The position numbers were made by a program, and so were the translations under genes. From Gilvimarinus chinensis DSM 19667 (GTDB lineage: Bacteria; Pseudomonadota; Gammaproteobacteria; Pseudomonadales; Cellvibrionaceae), in contig NZ_KB898710.1 in the NCBI RefSeq assembly GCF_000377745.1, positions 203,228 through 267,227 of the forward strand: a stretch of DNA of 64,000 nucleotides, in the 5' to 3' direction. Below, piece after piece: positions 8,308 to 16,927 of this stretch (position 1 is the first letter of the stretch; each line of letters begins with the position of its first letter). The notes beneath the pieces are model-generated. The model had not been told where the DNA came from. It saw nothing but the letters and a program-made list of their open reading frames with translations, and searched no databases.

Positions 8308-8769
8308 CTAAGAACCAGAAAAACCCAATTGACGCCAGGCTTCGTATACGATTACCGATACGGCGTTAGACAAATTCATGCTGCGACTTTCGGGCAGCAT
8401 CGGAATGCGCAGGACTTGATCGGGCGGCAAGGATTCTCGGATGCTTGCAGGTAGTCCTCGGGTTTCGGGGCCGAATAATAAAAAATCGCCTTTGGCGAAG
8501 GCCGTATCACTGGGCCGAGCTTTGCCTTTGGTGCTGAGGGCGAAAATACGCTCGGGTTTGGCGGTATCTAAAAACGCTTGCCATCCAGGGTAGGTCTGCA
8601 TATCACGCCATTCACCGTAGTCCAGGCCTGCCCGGCGCAGGCGTTTATCGTCCAGCTCAAAACCTAACGGTTCGATCAGGTGGACTTGGCAGCCGGTGTT
8701 CGCCGCCAGCCTGATGATATTGCCCGTGTTGGGTGGAATTTCCGGTTCAAATAAAACGATATGAAACAT
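8308..8769 (-). CDS. trmL: tRNA (cytidine/uridine-34-2'-O)-methyltransferase TrmL
   Basis: A compact 153-residue SPOUT methyltransferase. The N-terminal [19 protein letters not shown] motif and the C-terminal [20 protein letters not shown], which forms the trefoil knot and SAM pocket, are both intact. TrmL methylates the ribose at wobble position 34 of tRNA-Leu isoacceptors. It is the first gene of a minus-strand run with mioC, fldB and mnmC, the last of which also modifies position 34. Confidence 0.95.
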   Translation of the reverse strand: MFHIVLFEPEIPPNTGNIIRLAANTGCQVHLIEPLGFELDDKRLRRAGLDYGEWRDMQTYPGWQAFLDTAKPERIFALSTKGKARPSDTAFAKGDFLLFGPETRGLPASIRESLPPDQVLRIPMLPESRSMNLSNAVSVIVYEAWRQLGFSGS

Positions 8770-8930
8770 GCGTATCTCTTAATCGGCAACAGTTGTGATG
8801 GTGCTTATTCTACCGCATTTGCCTTTAGACATTGATTGTCTTCAGGGGGTTTGGCCAAGCCCATGTGCTGACCGTACGAAGGTTATCTTTTACTCGCGCT
8901 ATAGTCCTGCTTTGTGGTGGTGAAGTAAGC

Positions 8931-8946
8931 TGGCCTGGCTTTTGCT
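8931..8946 (+). promoter_or_regulatory. Sigma-54 (RpoN) promoter of the nitrate assimilation unit
   Basis: TGGCCTGGCTTTTGCT fits the consensus TGGCACGN4TTGCW at 14 of 16 positions counting N positions, with the invariant GG and GC elements at the correct 10-base spacing. Assimilatory nitrate genes are commonly under RpoN and NtrC, so the location is meaningful. The predicted start of transcription is near 8957. Confidence 0.6.
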
Positions 8947-8991
8947 CCTCTCCTCCTAAATCCAATGCCCCCCGCAATCCCGGGAAGATCA

Positions 8992-9006
8992 GCACGATTA
9001 GGGTGC
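8992..9006 (+). promoter_or_regulatory. NtrC-like dyad GCAC-N7-GTGC
   Basis: GCACGATTAGGGTGC has exactly the half-sites and spacing of NtrC enhancer sites. It lies downstream of the predicted transcription start, an unusual but workable enhancer position. The same bases could form a short hairpin followed by GTTTTT, so an attenuator is the alternative reading. Confidence 0.4.
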
Positions 9007-9118
9007 GTTTTTGCGTTACAACTCTCTATTTGAGTGCGTTTTGTGGTTTGCTCTTTGAGTCAAAGTGGTGCAGCAGGGGTGGTTAGTCTGGTGCGGTGAG
9101 CGCTATGAGGTGGCAGGT

Positions 9119-10399
9119 GTGACTGGAAAGAAGAAAAAACTCCTTATTGTAGGTAATGGTATGGCCGCTGGGAGGTTGCTGGACGAGCTGATAAAACGAG
9201 ATGTTTCAGGCTTTGAGGTGACCGTTATTGGTGACGAGCGTCAAGGCAGCTATAACCGCATTATGCTGTCGCCGGTGTTGGCAGGGGAGACCGACGTGCC
9301 AGCCATTATTGGCAAGCCCAGCAGCTGGTATCGCGACCGCGGTATTCGTTTTGTCAGCGGTGTGCAGGTGAAAGCCGTTGAGCGTGAGCGCAAATGTGTG
9401 CTCACCAGTGAGGGCAATCGCTTGCGTTACGATCACTTAATTTTGGCCGTGGGTTCCCGCCCCGCCAAAATTCCTGCTGAAAATCAGCAATTGAATAATA
9501 TTTACAGTTTTCGCACATTGCGCGATGTAGATCGCTTACTGAATGTGGCGAGATTTCACGATAGGCAAAGTCGTAAAACCGATACCGATGCATTGGTCAT
9601 TGGTGGCGGTTTATTGGGTCTGGAAGCTGCTTACGGCCTCGCATTGAAAGGCTTGCGTGTGACCTTGGTACATCGGTCGGGTTGGCTTCTGAATCGCCAG
9701 CTGGATAAAACCGCAGGCGGTTATTTGCAACGTGTGCTTGAGGAAAAAAACATTCGCTTTATTTTGAACGATGAGGTGGCTCGTTTCAGCGGTTCGCACG
9801 AACTAAAATCCGCTGAATTAAAATCCGGACAGTCTCTTAGTTGTAAGCTCTGCGTGATTGCCACGGGTATTACCCCCAACAAAGAGCTGGGTTTGGCTGC
9901 TGGGCTTAAAGGTGCGCGTGGGGTTGCGGTAAACCCTTATATGGCCACATCCGATGAAGACATAAGCGCCATCGGTGAGTGTGTGGAGTTTAAAGGCGAA
10001 ACTTTTGGTTTGGTAGAACCCATTTGGCAGCAGTGCATTACGTTAGCCGAGCGTTTGTGCAACAACATCAAGCTGCCTTTTGAAAACACTCCGGTGCCTA
10101 CCAAGCTCAAGGTGTCGGGGGTTAACTTATTTTCCGCCGGTGATTTTATAACGACCGATGAGCATCGCGAGTTGGTGTATCGCGATGATAAAGCTGGCAT
10201 CTATCGTAAATTGTTATTGCGTGATAACCGAATTGTTGGCGCGGTGTTGTTTGGCGATGCCCGCGACGGTCAGGATTACTTCACGATGTTGAGTGAGAAA
10301 AAAGACGTTAGCAAGATTGCACCTTTTCTGTTGATGGGTCGAGCTTTTTATCAAGATAGCGATCAGCAGCAAGACAGCGACGGAGCGGTGGCCGCCTGA
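9119..10399 (+). CDS. FAD-dependent NADH oxidoreductase, electron donor of assimilatory nitrate reductase (Klebsiella NasC-like)
   Basis: A 426-residue protein of the NirB-N/rubredoxin-reductase family. The FAD-binding GNGMAAGRLLDEL is at the N terminus, the NAD-binding GGGLLGLEAAYGLALKG near residue 160, and the ATGITPNKEL and ISAIGECVEF segments that close the FAD site follow. It lacks the sulfite/nitrite reductase domains of full NirB. It should pass electrons from NADH to NasA, which starts one base inside its stop codon. The GTG at 9119 was chosen because a GAGG ribosome site lies about eight bases upstream; the frame is open further upstream to 9065. Expected to be cytoplasmic. Confidence 0.82.
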   Translation: MTGKKKKLLIVGNGMAAGRLLDELIKRDVSGFEVTVIGDERQGSYNRIMLSPVLAGETDVPAIIGKPSSWYRDRGIRFVSGVQVKAVERERKCVLTSEGNRLRYDHLILAVGSRPAKIPAENQQLNNIYSFRTLRDVDRLLNVARFHDRQSRKTDTDALVIGGGLLGLEAAYGLALKGLRVTLVHRSGWLLNRQLDKTAGGYLQRVLEEKNIRFILNDEVARFSGSHELKSAELKSGQSLSCKLCVIATGITPNKELGLAAGLKGARGVAVNPYMATSDEDISAIGECVEFKGETFGLVEPIWQQCITLAERLCNNIKLPFENTPVPTKLKVSGVNLFSAGDFITTDEHRELVYRDDKAGIYRKLLLRDNRIVGAVLFGDARDGQDYFTMLSEKKDVSKIAPFLLMGRAFYQDSDQQQDSDGAVAA

Positions 10400-13053
10400 T
10401 GAATATGCCAGAGAAGTTAATCGCCTCCGATACGGTCAATACCACCTGTTGTTATTGCGGCGTGGGTTGTGGTGTTACCGCCGCCGTGGCGGATAATCAA
10501 GTAGTGGCGGTTGCCGGAAACACCGATCACCCCGCCAACAAAGGCCGTTTATGCATCAAAGGCTCCTCACTGCATGAAACGCAAAGCTCACCGGATCGTC
10601 TGCTTACGCCCATGCTTCATGGCAAGGCCGTAAGCTGGGATACTGCGCTGGATTATGGTGCCAGTAAATTTCGAGAAATTATTGAGCAGCATGGTCCAGA
10701 TGCCGTGGCGTTTTATTTGTCCGGTCAATTGCTTACGGAAGACTATTACGTTGCCAATAAATTGATGAAAGGTTTTATTGGCACCGCGAATATCGACACT
10801 AACTCACGTCTTTGTATGGCCTCGGCTGTGGTTGCTCATAAACGCGCCTTTGGTTCGGATGCTGTGCCCGGTTGCTACGAGGATTTAGAGCAAACCGATC
10901 TTTTGATTTTGGTGGGTTCAAATACTGCCTACGCTCACCCTGTGGTTTATCAACGCATAGCCAAAGCTAAAGAAGAGCGGCCCGAGATGAAGATTGTGGT
11001 GCTGGACCCGCGCCGCACCGCCACCTGCGAAATTGCGGATATTCATCTGCCTTTACGACCAGGCTCGGATGCTTATTTCTTTAATGGCCTTCTCAGTTAT
11101 TTGGCAGATACCAACGCGTTGGACCGAGAGTTTATTGCGGCTCACACTAACGGTTTTGAGGAAGCGTTAGCGGTAGCGCAAGGGCAAGTTCCCGATGTAA
11201 CAGCGGCCGCGCACTTATGCCAATTGGACCGTAACGACGTGGTGCGTGTGTATCAGTTATTTGCCGGTAACGAAAAGGTGGTCACGGTTTTTTCGCAAGG
11301 CATTAACCAGTCGTCATCCGGAGTGGACAAAGGCAATGCGCTTATCAATTGCCATTTGGCAACAGGAAAAATAGGTAAGGTAGGTGCAGCGCCTTTTTCT
11401 ATTACCGGGCAACCCAATGCTATGGGTGGGCGCGAAGTCGGCGGCTTGGCGAATCAGCTGGCGGCGCACATGGGTTACGACAACTCCGACGATATTAACC
11501 GCGTTGAATCATTTTGGCAGGCGCCCAATATGGCTCGCAAGGAAGGGCTAAAAGCGGTGGATATGTTTCGTGCCATTGACGAAGGTAAGATTAAAGCCGT
11601 GTGGATTATGGCCACAAACCCTGCGGTAACCATGCCCGAAGCGGGTCGAATCCGCGACGCCTTACAAAAGTGCGAGCTAGTGATGGTGAGCGATTGCATT
11701 GGCAATACCGATACCGCCAAGCTCGCCGATGTGGTGTTACCCGCGACCACCTGGAGTGAAAAGCACGGCACAGTCACCAACTCCGAGCGCTGTATATCTC
11801 TGCAAAAAGGTTTTTTAAATGCGCCGGGGCAGGCGCGTCACGACTGGCAAATTATGTGCGACTTTGCCGCCAAGCTGGGTTTTTCTGAGCATTTTGATTA
11901 TCCGCATCAGGTGGATATTTTTCGCGAACACGCGGCGCTCTCCGGCTTGGATAATAACCACAGTCGCGGTTTTAATATTTCGGCGCTGGCGGATATAAAA
12001 CGGGAGGATTACGAAAGCTTTACTCCCATTCGCTGGCCCGTTACCACGGGCTCGCCCAAGGGTACCGACCGATTATTTGGCAATGGCCAGTTCTATACTC
12101 CGGATGGCCGTGCGCGGTTTATTCCTATTCAGGCGCGTTTACCGGTGCACGAGCCAACGGCTGAGCAGGTGATTTTAAACACTGGCCGTATTCGTGATCA
12201 GTGGCACACCATGTCGCGCACGGGCACGGCGGCCAAGCTGCTGGGTCATGTTGACGAGCCTTATATCGATATTCATCCGCACGATATCGAGCGCTTTGGT
12301 TTGCTTGAAGGCGATCTTGCGGTGTTGGCCAATCAAGGGCAACGCTATTTTGGTCGGGTAAAAGCCGCCCGCTCGCAGCGACCGGGCGAGGTGTTCGTGC
12401 CCATGCACTGGAACGGTAAGTACGCGGCGTCCAGTTGTGCCGATGCGCTGGTGAATGCGGTGGTTGATCCTATTTGTGGACAGCCTGAATTTAAGCACAG
12501 CCCGGTGCGCATTAATCCTTTCAAACAAGCCTGGAATGGCTTTTTGGTGTGCGCCGAGGATATTCAGCCACACTGTGAGTACTGGGCCAAGATTACACTC
12601 GACGGCGGCTACAAATTTCGCCTGGCCGATGGCGAGTTCCCTGCAACATGGAGTGATTGGATAAAAAACCAGTTTCCGCTTATCGGTGACTGGGTAGATG
12701 TACACGATTCTCACGATCAGTTTTACCGCGCGGCGGGTTTTAGCGATGGACGCTTGCAAGTGGTGTTCAGTGCGGCGACCGATAAAGTATCGGCGCGAGA
12801 AATGCGGTGGCTGGAGCAGCAGCTGGGTGAGGAAATTGACAGCAATACACGATTTGCGATTTTGGCGGGTATTCCCGGTGCTGGTGTTGAGGATGTGGGA
12901 GCGATTGTCTGTTCGTGTTATCAGGTCGGCCAAAACACCATTGCCAAAGCGATTAAAGGTGGTTGCACCAGTGTTGAAGCGTTGGGTGCAAAGTTAAAAT
13001 GCGGCACCAATTGCGGTTCGTGTATTCCCGAGTTAAAAGCCTTAATGCGCTAG
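10399..13053 (+). CDS. nasA: Assimilatory nitrate reductase catalytic subunit NasA
   Basis: The 884-residue molybdopterin oxidoreductase begins with a [4Fe-4S] motif (Cys17, Cys20, Cys24 and the later GRLCIKGSS). The body shows the bis-MGD-binding pattern, including the TNSRLCMASAV segment that faces the active site and ATNPAVTMPEA. The C-terminal molybdopterin dinucleotide domain covers about residues 590-700. The last 45 residues are a BFD-like [2Fe-2S] domain (CSC near 835, CGTNCGSC near 875), as in Klebsiella NasA. No twin-arginine signal is present, so it is cytoplasmic and assimilatory. The ATG overlaps the upstream TGA. No nitrite reductase or transporter follows. Confidence 0.93.
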   Translation: MNMPEKLIASDTVNTTCCYCGVGCGVTAAVADNQVVAVAGNTDHPANKGRLCIKGSSLHETQSSPDRLLTPMLHGKAVSWDTALDYGASKFREIIEQHGPDAVAFYLSGQLLTEDYYVANKLMKGFIGTANIDTNSRLCMASAVVAHKRAFGSDAVPGCYEDLEQTDLLILVGSNTAYAHPVVYQRIAKAKEERPEMKIVVLDPRRTATCEIADIHLPLRPGSDAYFFNGLLSYLADTNALDREFIAAHTNGFEEALAVAQGQVPDVTAAAHLCQLDRNDVVRVYQLFAGNEKVVTVFSQGINQSSSGVDKGNALINCHLATGKIGKVGAAPFSITGQPNAMGGREVGGLANQLAAHMGYDNSDDINRVESFWQAPNMARKEGLKAVDMFRAIDEGKIKAVWIMATNPAVTMPEAGRIRDALQKCELVMVSDCIGNTDTAKLADVVLPATTWSEKHGTVTNSERCISLQKGFLNAPGQARHDWQIMCDFAAKLGFSEHFDYPHQVDIFREHAALSGLDNNHSRGFNISALADIKREDYESFTPIRWPVTTGSPKGTDRLFGNGQFYTPDGRARFIPIQARLPVHEPTAEQVILNTGRIRDQWHTMSRTGTAAKLLGHVDEPYIDIHPHDIERFGLLEGDLAVLANQGQRYFGRVKAARSQRPGEVFVPMHWNGKYAASSCADALVNAVVDPICGQPEFKHSPVRINPFKQAWNGFLVCAEDIQPHCEYWAKITLDGGYKFRLADGEFPATWSDWIKNQFPLIGDWVDVHDSHDQFYRAAGFSDGRLQVVFSAATDKVSAREMRWLEQQLGEEIDSNTRFAILAGIPGAGVEDVGAIVCSCYQVGQNTIAKAIKGGCTSVEALGAKLKCGTNCGSCIPELKALMR

Positions 13054-13066
13054 GCTGCAGGTTTAT

Positions 13067-13975
13067 TTACCAAATATACAGATAGCTCAAACTAACACTG
13101 TCGTAGTCGCCGGCAATTTTGGATTCAATGGCTGTGCTAATGGCCGCGCGCAGGGCGTGCTTGCGGTGTATCGGGTGCAGCAGTGTCAGTCCCGCGCGGG
13201 AGTTTTGCAGCTCAAGCTGCTGGGGGCCGTCACCCACCGTGGCGGCGCCGCCTTTGTACCAGTTGATGTCAAAAGAGGCCCAAGTGCCGTTTTTGAGTAC
13301 ATGCACCAAATGAAATTCTGATGATAGTAAGGGCTCTTGGCTACGGGTTTGATTGAGGTAATCGTCGTTATCTTCGTAAAACCACGCGCCGAACTCTCCT
13401 TCAAACAACCAGCGTTCGCTGATGGGTGCAATAAAACCCAGTGCGGGCTTTGCTGCCCAGCGATTAGTACCGGCGTTAAACAGCCGGTCGCTGTCGTATC
13501 CACCGGTGGGAATGCTTACCATGAAGCTGGCGCCCACAATCAGCTCGGGGTTTTCCACCAGCTGCTTAAATTGTTCGCCGTTCATGCTGGGTGCGCCAAC
13601 AAGGTTAATGGCGAGGCGAACGCGGGGGTCCGCGTCGGTACTGATGGAGCGCTGTTTAAATTCGCCGTTGACGAAGCCTTCGGAATCCCCGTGCACGAAC
13701 GGGTAATTTAACTGCAGGCTGCTGGTACGACCGAAAAGATCAAAGGTGCGTTGATAGGTCAGCGACAGAAAATTGAGTTCTACTTCGGCGCCTTCAACCG
13801 GGGTGGACGGGTCCGCGAGTACATCGCCTTGCGAGTGCTGGTAGCTTACTACCGCAACGTTGGTTCCCTCTGGCGCTGGCCAGTAAGCTCTGGGCGCCAA
13901 CTCTTGAGCGTTAACCTGACTAAAGCCGCCAAGAAACATAAGTATCCGTACTAAAAACGTGGGGCTGGCTCGCAT
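13067..13975 (-). CDS. Outer-membrane transporter-like beta-barrel (phenol MetA-type family)
   Basis: This 302-residue protein has an N-terminal signal peptide (about residues 1-23, ending VNA) and alternating beta-strand patterning through to a C-terminal aromatic residue (SLSYLYIW), as in outer-membrane barrels. The segment LAPRAYWPAPEGTNV and the LQLNYPF strand resemble the 'putative MetA-pathway of phenol degradation' family. The true substrate is not known and the name should not be read as phenol transport. It converges on nasA with 13 bases between stops and has no operon partner. Confidence 0.7.
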   Translation of the reverse strand: MRASPTFLVRILMFLGGFSQVNAQELAPRAYWPAPEGTNVAVVSYQHSQGDVLADPSTPVEGAEVELNFLSLTYQRTFDLFGRTSSLQLNYPFVHGDSEGFVNGEFKQRSISTDADPRVRLAINLVGAPSMNGEQFKQLVENPELIVGASFMVSIPTGGYDSDRLFNAGTNRWAAKPALGFIAPISERWLFEGEFGAWFYEDNDDYLNQTRSQEPLLSSEFHLVHVLKNGTWASFDINWYKGGAATVGDGPQQLELQNSRAGLTLLHPIHRKHALRAAISTAIESKIAGDYDSVSLSYLYIW

Positions 13976-14032
13976 TGAGAGAATCCGCTGAATAAGTGCA
14001 AACTCAGTATAGCTGGATCGCTAGCGCCTTTA

Positions 14033-14563
14033 CTATTGTTCCGCAGGCGGTGTTTCCAGGCGAATGTCCACGGCGAGCTCATCGGCAATAACATCCAGAT
14101 TGTCGTGCAGGTCGTTGAGGTTGACTCCGGCGGGCACGTGAATAACTCCGGTAGCTTCAAACATGGGTTCGCCAGACCAGGGCATGCTGGAGGTGTCGGT
14201 TTCCAGTTCGTCGACGCTGATGTTGCGCTCGGCAAACGCTTGAGAAATTTCCACCACAATGCCGGTTCGGTCCGGTCCTACGACACTAAAGTGAAATGCT
14301 TTGTGCTCGGCTGAGTTTGTGGGGCTGGCTGTCTCAACCACCACTTGCAGTCCGTCGCCGGACAAACCTTTGAGCGCCTGTTGCAGTGCCTGGCAATGTT
14401 CCTCGGCCACGCCAACCTGTAGAATACCCGCAAATTTACCGGCCAGATGAGACATACGGCTTTCCAGCCAATTGCCTTGGTGGTCATTGATTACCTTGGC
14501 CAGTTTTTGTACCACACCGGGGCGGTCGTCGCTGATAACGGTAAGAACGAGATACTGATTCAC
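14033..14563 (-). CDS. gcvR: GcvR-like glycine cleavage regulator with two ACT domains
   Basis: The 176-residue protein is two ACT domains in tandem (about residues 3-75 and 90-170). The first starts YLVLTVISDDRPGVVQKLA and the second FHFSVVGPDRTGIVVEIS, both with the DRPG/DRTG ligand turn. This is the layout of GcvR, which sequesters the activator GcvA when glycine is low. No DNA-binding domain is present. gcvA and the gcv operon are not in the window, so the regulatory target is inferred from family. It diverges from yheU across a 73-base gap. Confidence 0.8.
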   Translation of the reverse strand: MNQYLVLTVISDDRPGVVQKLAKVINDHQGNWLESRMSHLAGKFAGILQVGVAEEHCQALQQALKGLSGDGLQVVVETASPTNSAEHKAFHFSVVGPDRTGIVVEISQAFAERNISVDELETDTSSMPWSGEPMFEATGVIHVPAGVNLNDLHDNLDVIADELAVDIRLETPPAEQ

Positions 14564-14636
14564 AAGAGTTCCTTATTGTTGTGTCACGCACGAAGGGCCG
14601 TTGAGTAGTAAGGCCATAACCATATCATAGGCGAGT

Positions 14637-14873
14637 ATGATCATTCCTTACCAGCATTTACCTGTCAGTACGTTACAGGCTTTGTTAGAAGAATTTATTA
14701 CCCGCGAGGGCACCGATTATGGCGAAAGTGAGATTGAGCTGGGTACCAAGGTCACTCAGCTGCGCGATCAGCTAAAGCGCCAAGAGGTGGTGATCGTCTT
14801 TGATCCTGCCATGGAAACCACAACTTTGGTGGCCAAACGCGAGGCTGAGGCTATGGGGCTTATGGATGAATAA
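14637..14873 (+). CDS. yheU: YheU family protein (UPF0270)
   Basis: A 78-residue small protein with the family opening MIIPYQHLPVSTLQALLEEF followed by TREGTDYGE and the LRDQLKRQEVVIVFDP segment. These features define YheU. Function is not established. The stop overlaps the start of the next gene by eight bases, so the two are likely cotranslated, as also seen in enterobacteria where yheU neighbours a hydrolase gene (yheT). Confidence 0.88.
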   Translation: MIIPYQHLPVSTLQALLEEFITREGTDYGESEIELGTKVTQLRDQLKRQEVVIVFDPAMETTTLVAKREAEAMGLMDE

Positions 14874-15495
14874 ACTCAATCTTTTGTTCGAGCGCTCATC
14901 TGCCAAGGCGCCGGTGTTGGCCTTGGCTCACGGGGCTGGCGCGCCTATGGACAGTGAGTTTATGAATCACTACAGCGCCGCGTTAGTGGCTGCAGGGGTC
15001 AGCGTATGCCGCTTTGAATTTCCGTATATGCAAGAGCGCCGCAATAGCGGTAAAAAGCGCCCGCCCGATCGCCAGCCGATATTGTTAGAGACTTGGCATA
15101 GGGTGCTGGATGCATTGGCTAATGAGCGGTTGTTTATTGGTGGTAAATCCATGGGCGGGCGTATGGCTGCTACGCTGAGCGTTGAGCGCGAGCAGGCGGG
15201 GGTGATTTGCCTTGGCTATCCTTTTCATCCGCCCGCTAAGCCCGAAAAATTGCGCCTTGAGCCCTTACAGGAATCAACTTCGCCGATGCTGATTATCCAA
15301 GGCAGTCGAGATAAATTAGGCAACCGCGAAGAAGTGGCTGGTTACTCATTGGCGCCAACGGTGAAAGTGCACTGGCTGGATGATGGCGATCATGATCTAA
15401 AGCCCAGAGTAAAAAGTGGCTTTACCCATCAATCACACATTCACACCGCGGCACAGTTGACCGCAGACTTTATTTTATCTGGAGAAGGTTCGTGA
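14866..15495 (+). CDS. Alpha/beta-hydrolase of the KANL3/Tex30 family
   Basis: A 209-residue serine hydrolase fold. The AHGAGAPMDS oxyanion segment is near residue 22, the nucleophile elbow GKSMGGRMA near residue 98, and the catalytic His in DDGDHDLKPR near residue 175. The GSRDKLG stretch supplies the acid. The frame is open upstream inside yheU, but the ATG at 14866 is preferred because it gives the family's usual N terminus and an eight-base overlap typical of coupled genes. Substrate unknown. Its stop is overlapped by the GTG start of rlmM. Confidence 0.8.
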   Translation: MNKLNLLFERSSAKAPVLALAHGAGAPMDSEFMNHYSAALVAAGVSVCRFEFPYMQERRNSGKKRPPDRQPILLETWHRVLDALANERLFIGGKSMGGRMAATLSVEREQAGVICLGYPFHPPAKPEKLRLEPLQESTSPMLIIQGSRDKLGNREEVAGYSLAPTVKVHWLDDGDHDLKPRVKSGFTHQSHIHTAAQLTADFILSGEGS

Positions 15496-16544
15496 ACCAC
15501 CTGTATCTGCATTGCCGCCCCGGCTTTGAAAAAGAATGCGCCGCTGAAATCACCGATTTGGCCAACGCCGCTGGTTTTTTTGGTTACAGCAAAGCCGAGC
15601 CCGGTACTGCCTTAGTCACTTACGTCACACACGAGCCAGAGGGTGCTTATAAACTGATTCGTCAGCTAATGTTTGCCGATCTTATTTTTGCTCGCCAGTG
15701 GTTCGCTGGTACGCCGGTTGCGTTACCTGACCCCACGGACCGCCTGACACCACTGTTGGCTGAAACTCAAAAGTTGCCAGCGTGTTGCGAATGGTGGAGC
15801 GAAACTTTAGATACTAACGACGGCAAAGCGCTGTCGGGATTAAGTAAGAAATTTGCCAGGCCGTTTACTCAAGGCTTAAAGGCGCACTCGCTACTGAGTG
15901 CGGGCAGTAAGTTGCGTTTACACCTGCTGTTTTTGTCAGGCAGTGAAGCGCTACTGGGCGTGTCACCGCTAGCCAACAGCGCGCGTTGGGCCATGGGCAT
16001 CCCCAGGCTTCGCCAGCCTTCGCAGGCCCCTAGCCGGGCCACCTTAAAGCTGGAAGAGGCCTGGCATCATTTTATTCCCGCCGCCGAATGGGAGCAGCGC
16101 CTGGCCGGTGGTATGCGCGGCATTGATTTAGGCGCTGCTCCCGGCGGGTGGACCTGGCAATTGGTGAATCGCGGTATGTTCGTTGATGCGGTCGATAACG
16201 GCCCCATGGCCGACTCGCTGATGGAAACGGGCCAGGTAAAGCATCATGTGGTGGATGGATTTGTTTACCAGCCCAAAAAGCCAGTGGACTGGCTGGTGTG
16301 CGATATCGCCGATAAACCCGCTCGGGTGGCGCAAATGATCGGCCAAAGGGCCGTGCAGGGGCAGTTTCGCGAGGCTGTATTTAATTTAAAACTGCCCATG
16401 AAGCAGCGCTACGCCGAAGTGGTAAAGCTGCGCGAACGGCTGCAGGCGCTGTTTGCTGAGCACGAGCTGAGTGCCGAGTTGGCGTTTCGCCAGCTTTACC
16501 ATGACCGGGAAGAGGTGACCGGCCATATTCGGATAACGAGCTGA
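15492..16544 (+). CDS. rlmM: 23S rRNA (cytidine-2498-2'-O)-methyltransferase RlmM
   Basis: The 350-residue protein has an N-terminal THUMP-like RNA-binding region and a C-terminal Rossmann methyltransferase domain with the SAM loop GIDLGAAPGGWTWQLV near residue 213. The VDWLVCDIADKP segment and the C-terminal LYHDREEVTGHI fit RlmM. It uses GTG in a GTGA overlap with the upstream stop and a strong GGAGAAGG ribosome site. Acts on the peptidyl-transferase region of the large ribosomal subunit. Confidence 0.95.
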   Translation: MNHLYLHCRPGFEKECAAEITDLANAAGFFGYSKAEPGTALVTYVTHEPEGAYKLIRQLMFADLIFARQWFAGTPVALPDPTDRLTPLLAETQKLPACCEWWSETLDTNDGKALSGLSKKFARPFTQGLKAHSLLSAGSKLRLHLLFLSGSEALLGVSPLANSARWAMGIPRLRQPSQAPSRATLKLEEAWHHFIPAAEWEQRLAGGMRGIDLGAAPGGWTWQLVNRGMFVDAVDNGPMADSLMETGQVKHHVVDGFVYQPKKPVDWLVCDIADKPARVAQMIGQRAVQGQFREAVFNLKLPMKQRYAEVVKLRERLQALFAEHELSAELAFRQLYHDREEVTGHIRITS

Positions 16545-16826
16545 TTACTTTTTCAATAGCGTGATTTTTTCAAAATCCGCAAGGGTGGGGTTAAGCTGGT
16601 TTAAGGTGTCATGTCGCTCGTCGCTGTAGTACCACTGTTTCCAGTCGTGCAGCGAGCGCCACTTCGACAACAAATAGCGATGGTTGGGTCTTTGGATGTC
16701 TTCCAGTGTCTCGCCATTGATAAAGCCAGGGGCACGGTGCGCCGCTTCCAACGCTTGTTGTGCGGCTAAATCGTAATTGCCTTCCATGCCATCGGCGATG
16801 TGTCTTTCAACCAAAACGTAAATCAT
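16545..16826 (-). CDS. Antibiotic biosynthesis monooxygenase (ABM) family protein
   Basis: A 93-residue ferredoxin-like dimeric barrel protein. The pattern PGFINGETLEDIQRPNHRY and the SKWRSLHDWKQWYYS segment are typical of the ABM fold. Family members include quinol monooxygenases and heme-degrading enzymes, but most are uncharacterised and no catalytic residue can be named here. It converges with rlmM: the two stops are adjacent, with no gap. Confidence 0.7.
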   Translation of the reverse strand: MIYVLVERHIADGMEGNYDLAAQQALEAAHRAPGFINGETLEDIQRPNHRYLLSKWRSLHDWKQWYYSDERHDTLNQLNPTLADFEKITLLKK

Positions 16827-16927
16827 TGCGGAGCTAGCCTTTTATACCGGTTTAGGCGCACGTCCGATACAATGGCGCCTGTGCTTTTATTGTAACGTAA
16901 AACCGTAAAGGCGAAAGGGGTAAAGTG

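Larger units (their letters stand above)
8770..9118. other. Intergenic region upstream of the nitrate reductase genes
   Basis: About 350 bases between trmL and the nitrate unit. It holds a sigma-54-type promoter at 8931-8946 and an NtrC-like dyad at 8992-9006 (listed separately). If transcription starts near 8957, the leader is about 160 bases long and T-rich towards its end. The open frame at 8832-9086 has no coding look and overlaps these sites. Confidence 0.6.

Noticed and set aside
8832..9086. 84-codon plus-strand frame before the nitrate genes
   Set aside because: It covers the sigma-54 promoter and NtrC-like dyad, has odd composition and no ribosome site.
12175..12933. 252-codon minus-strand frame
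   Set aside because: It lies wholly inside nasA, which has unambiguous family motifs; the frame is a shadow of the codon bias.
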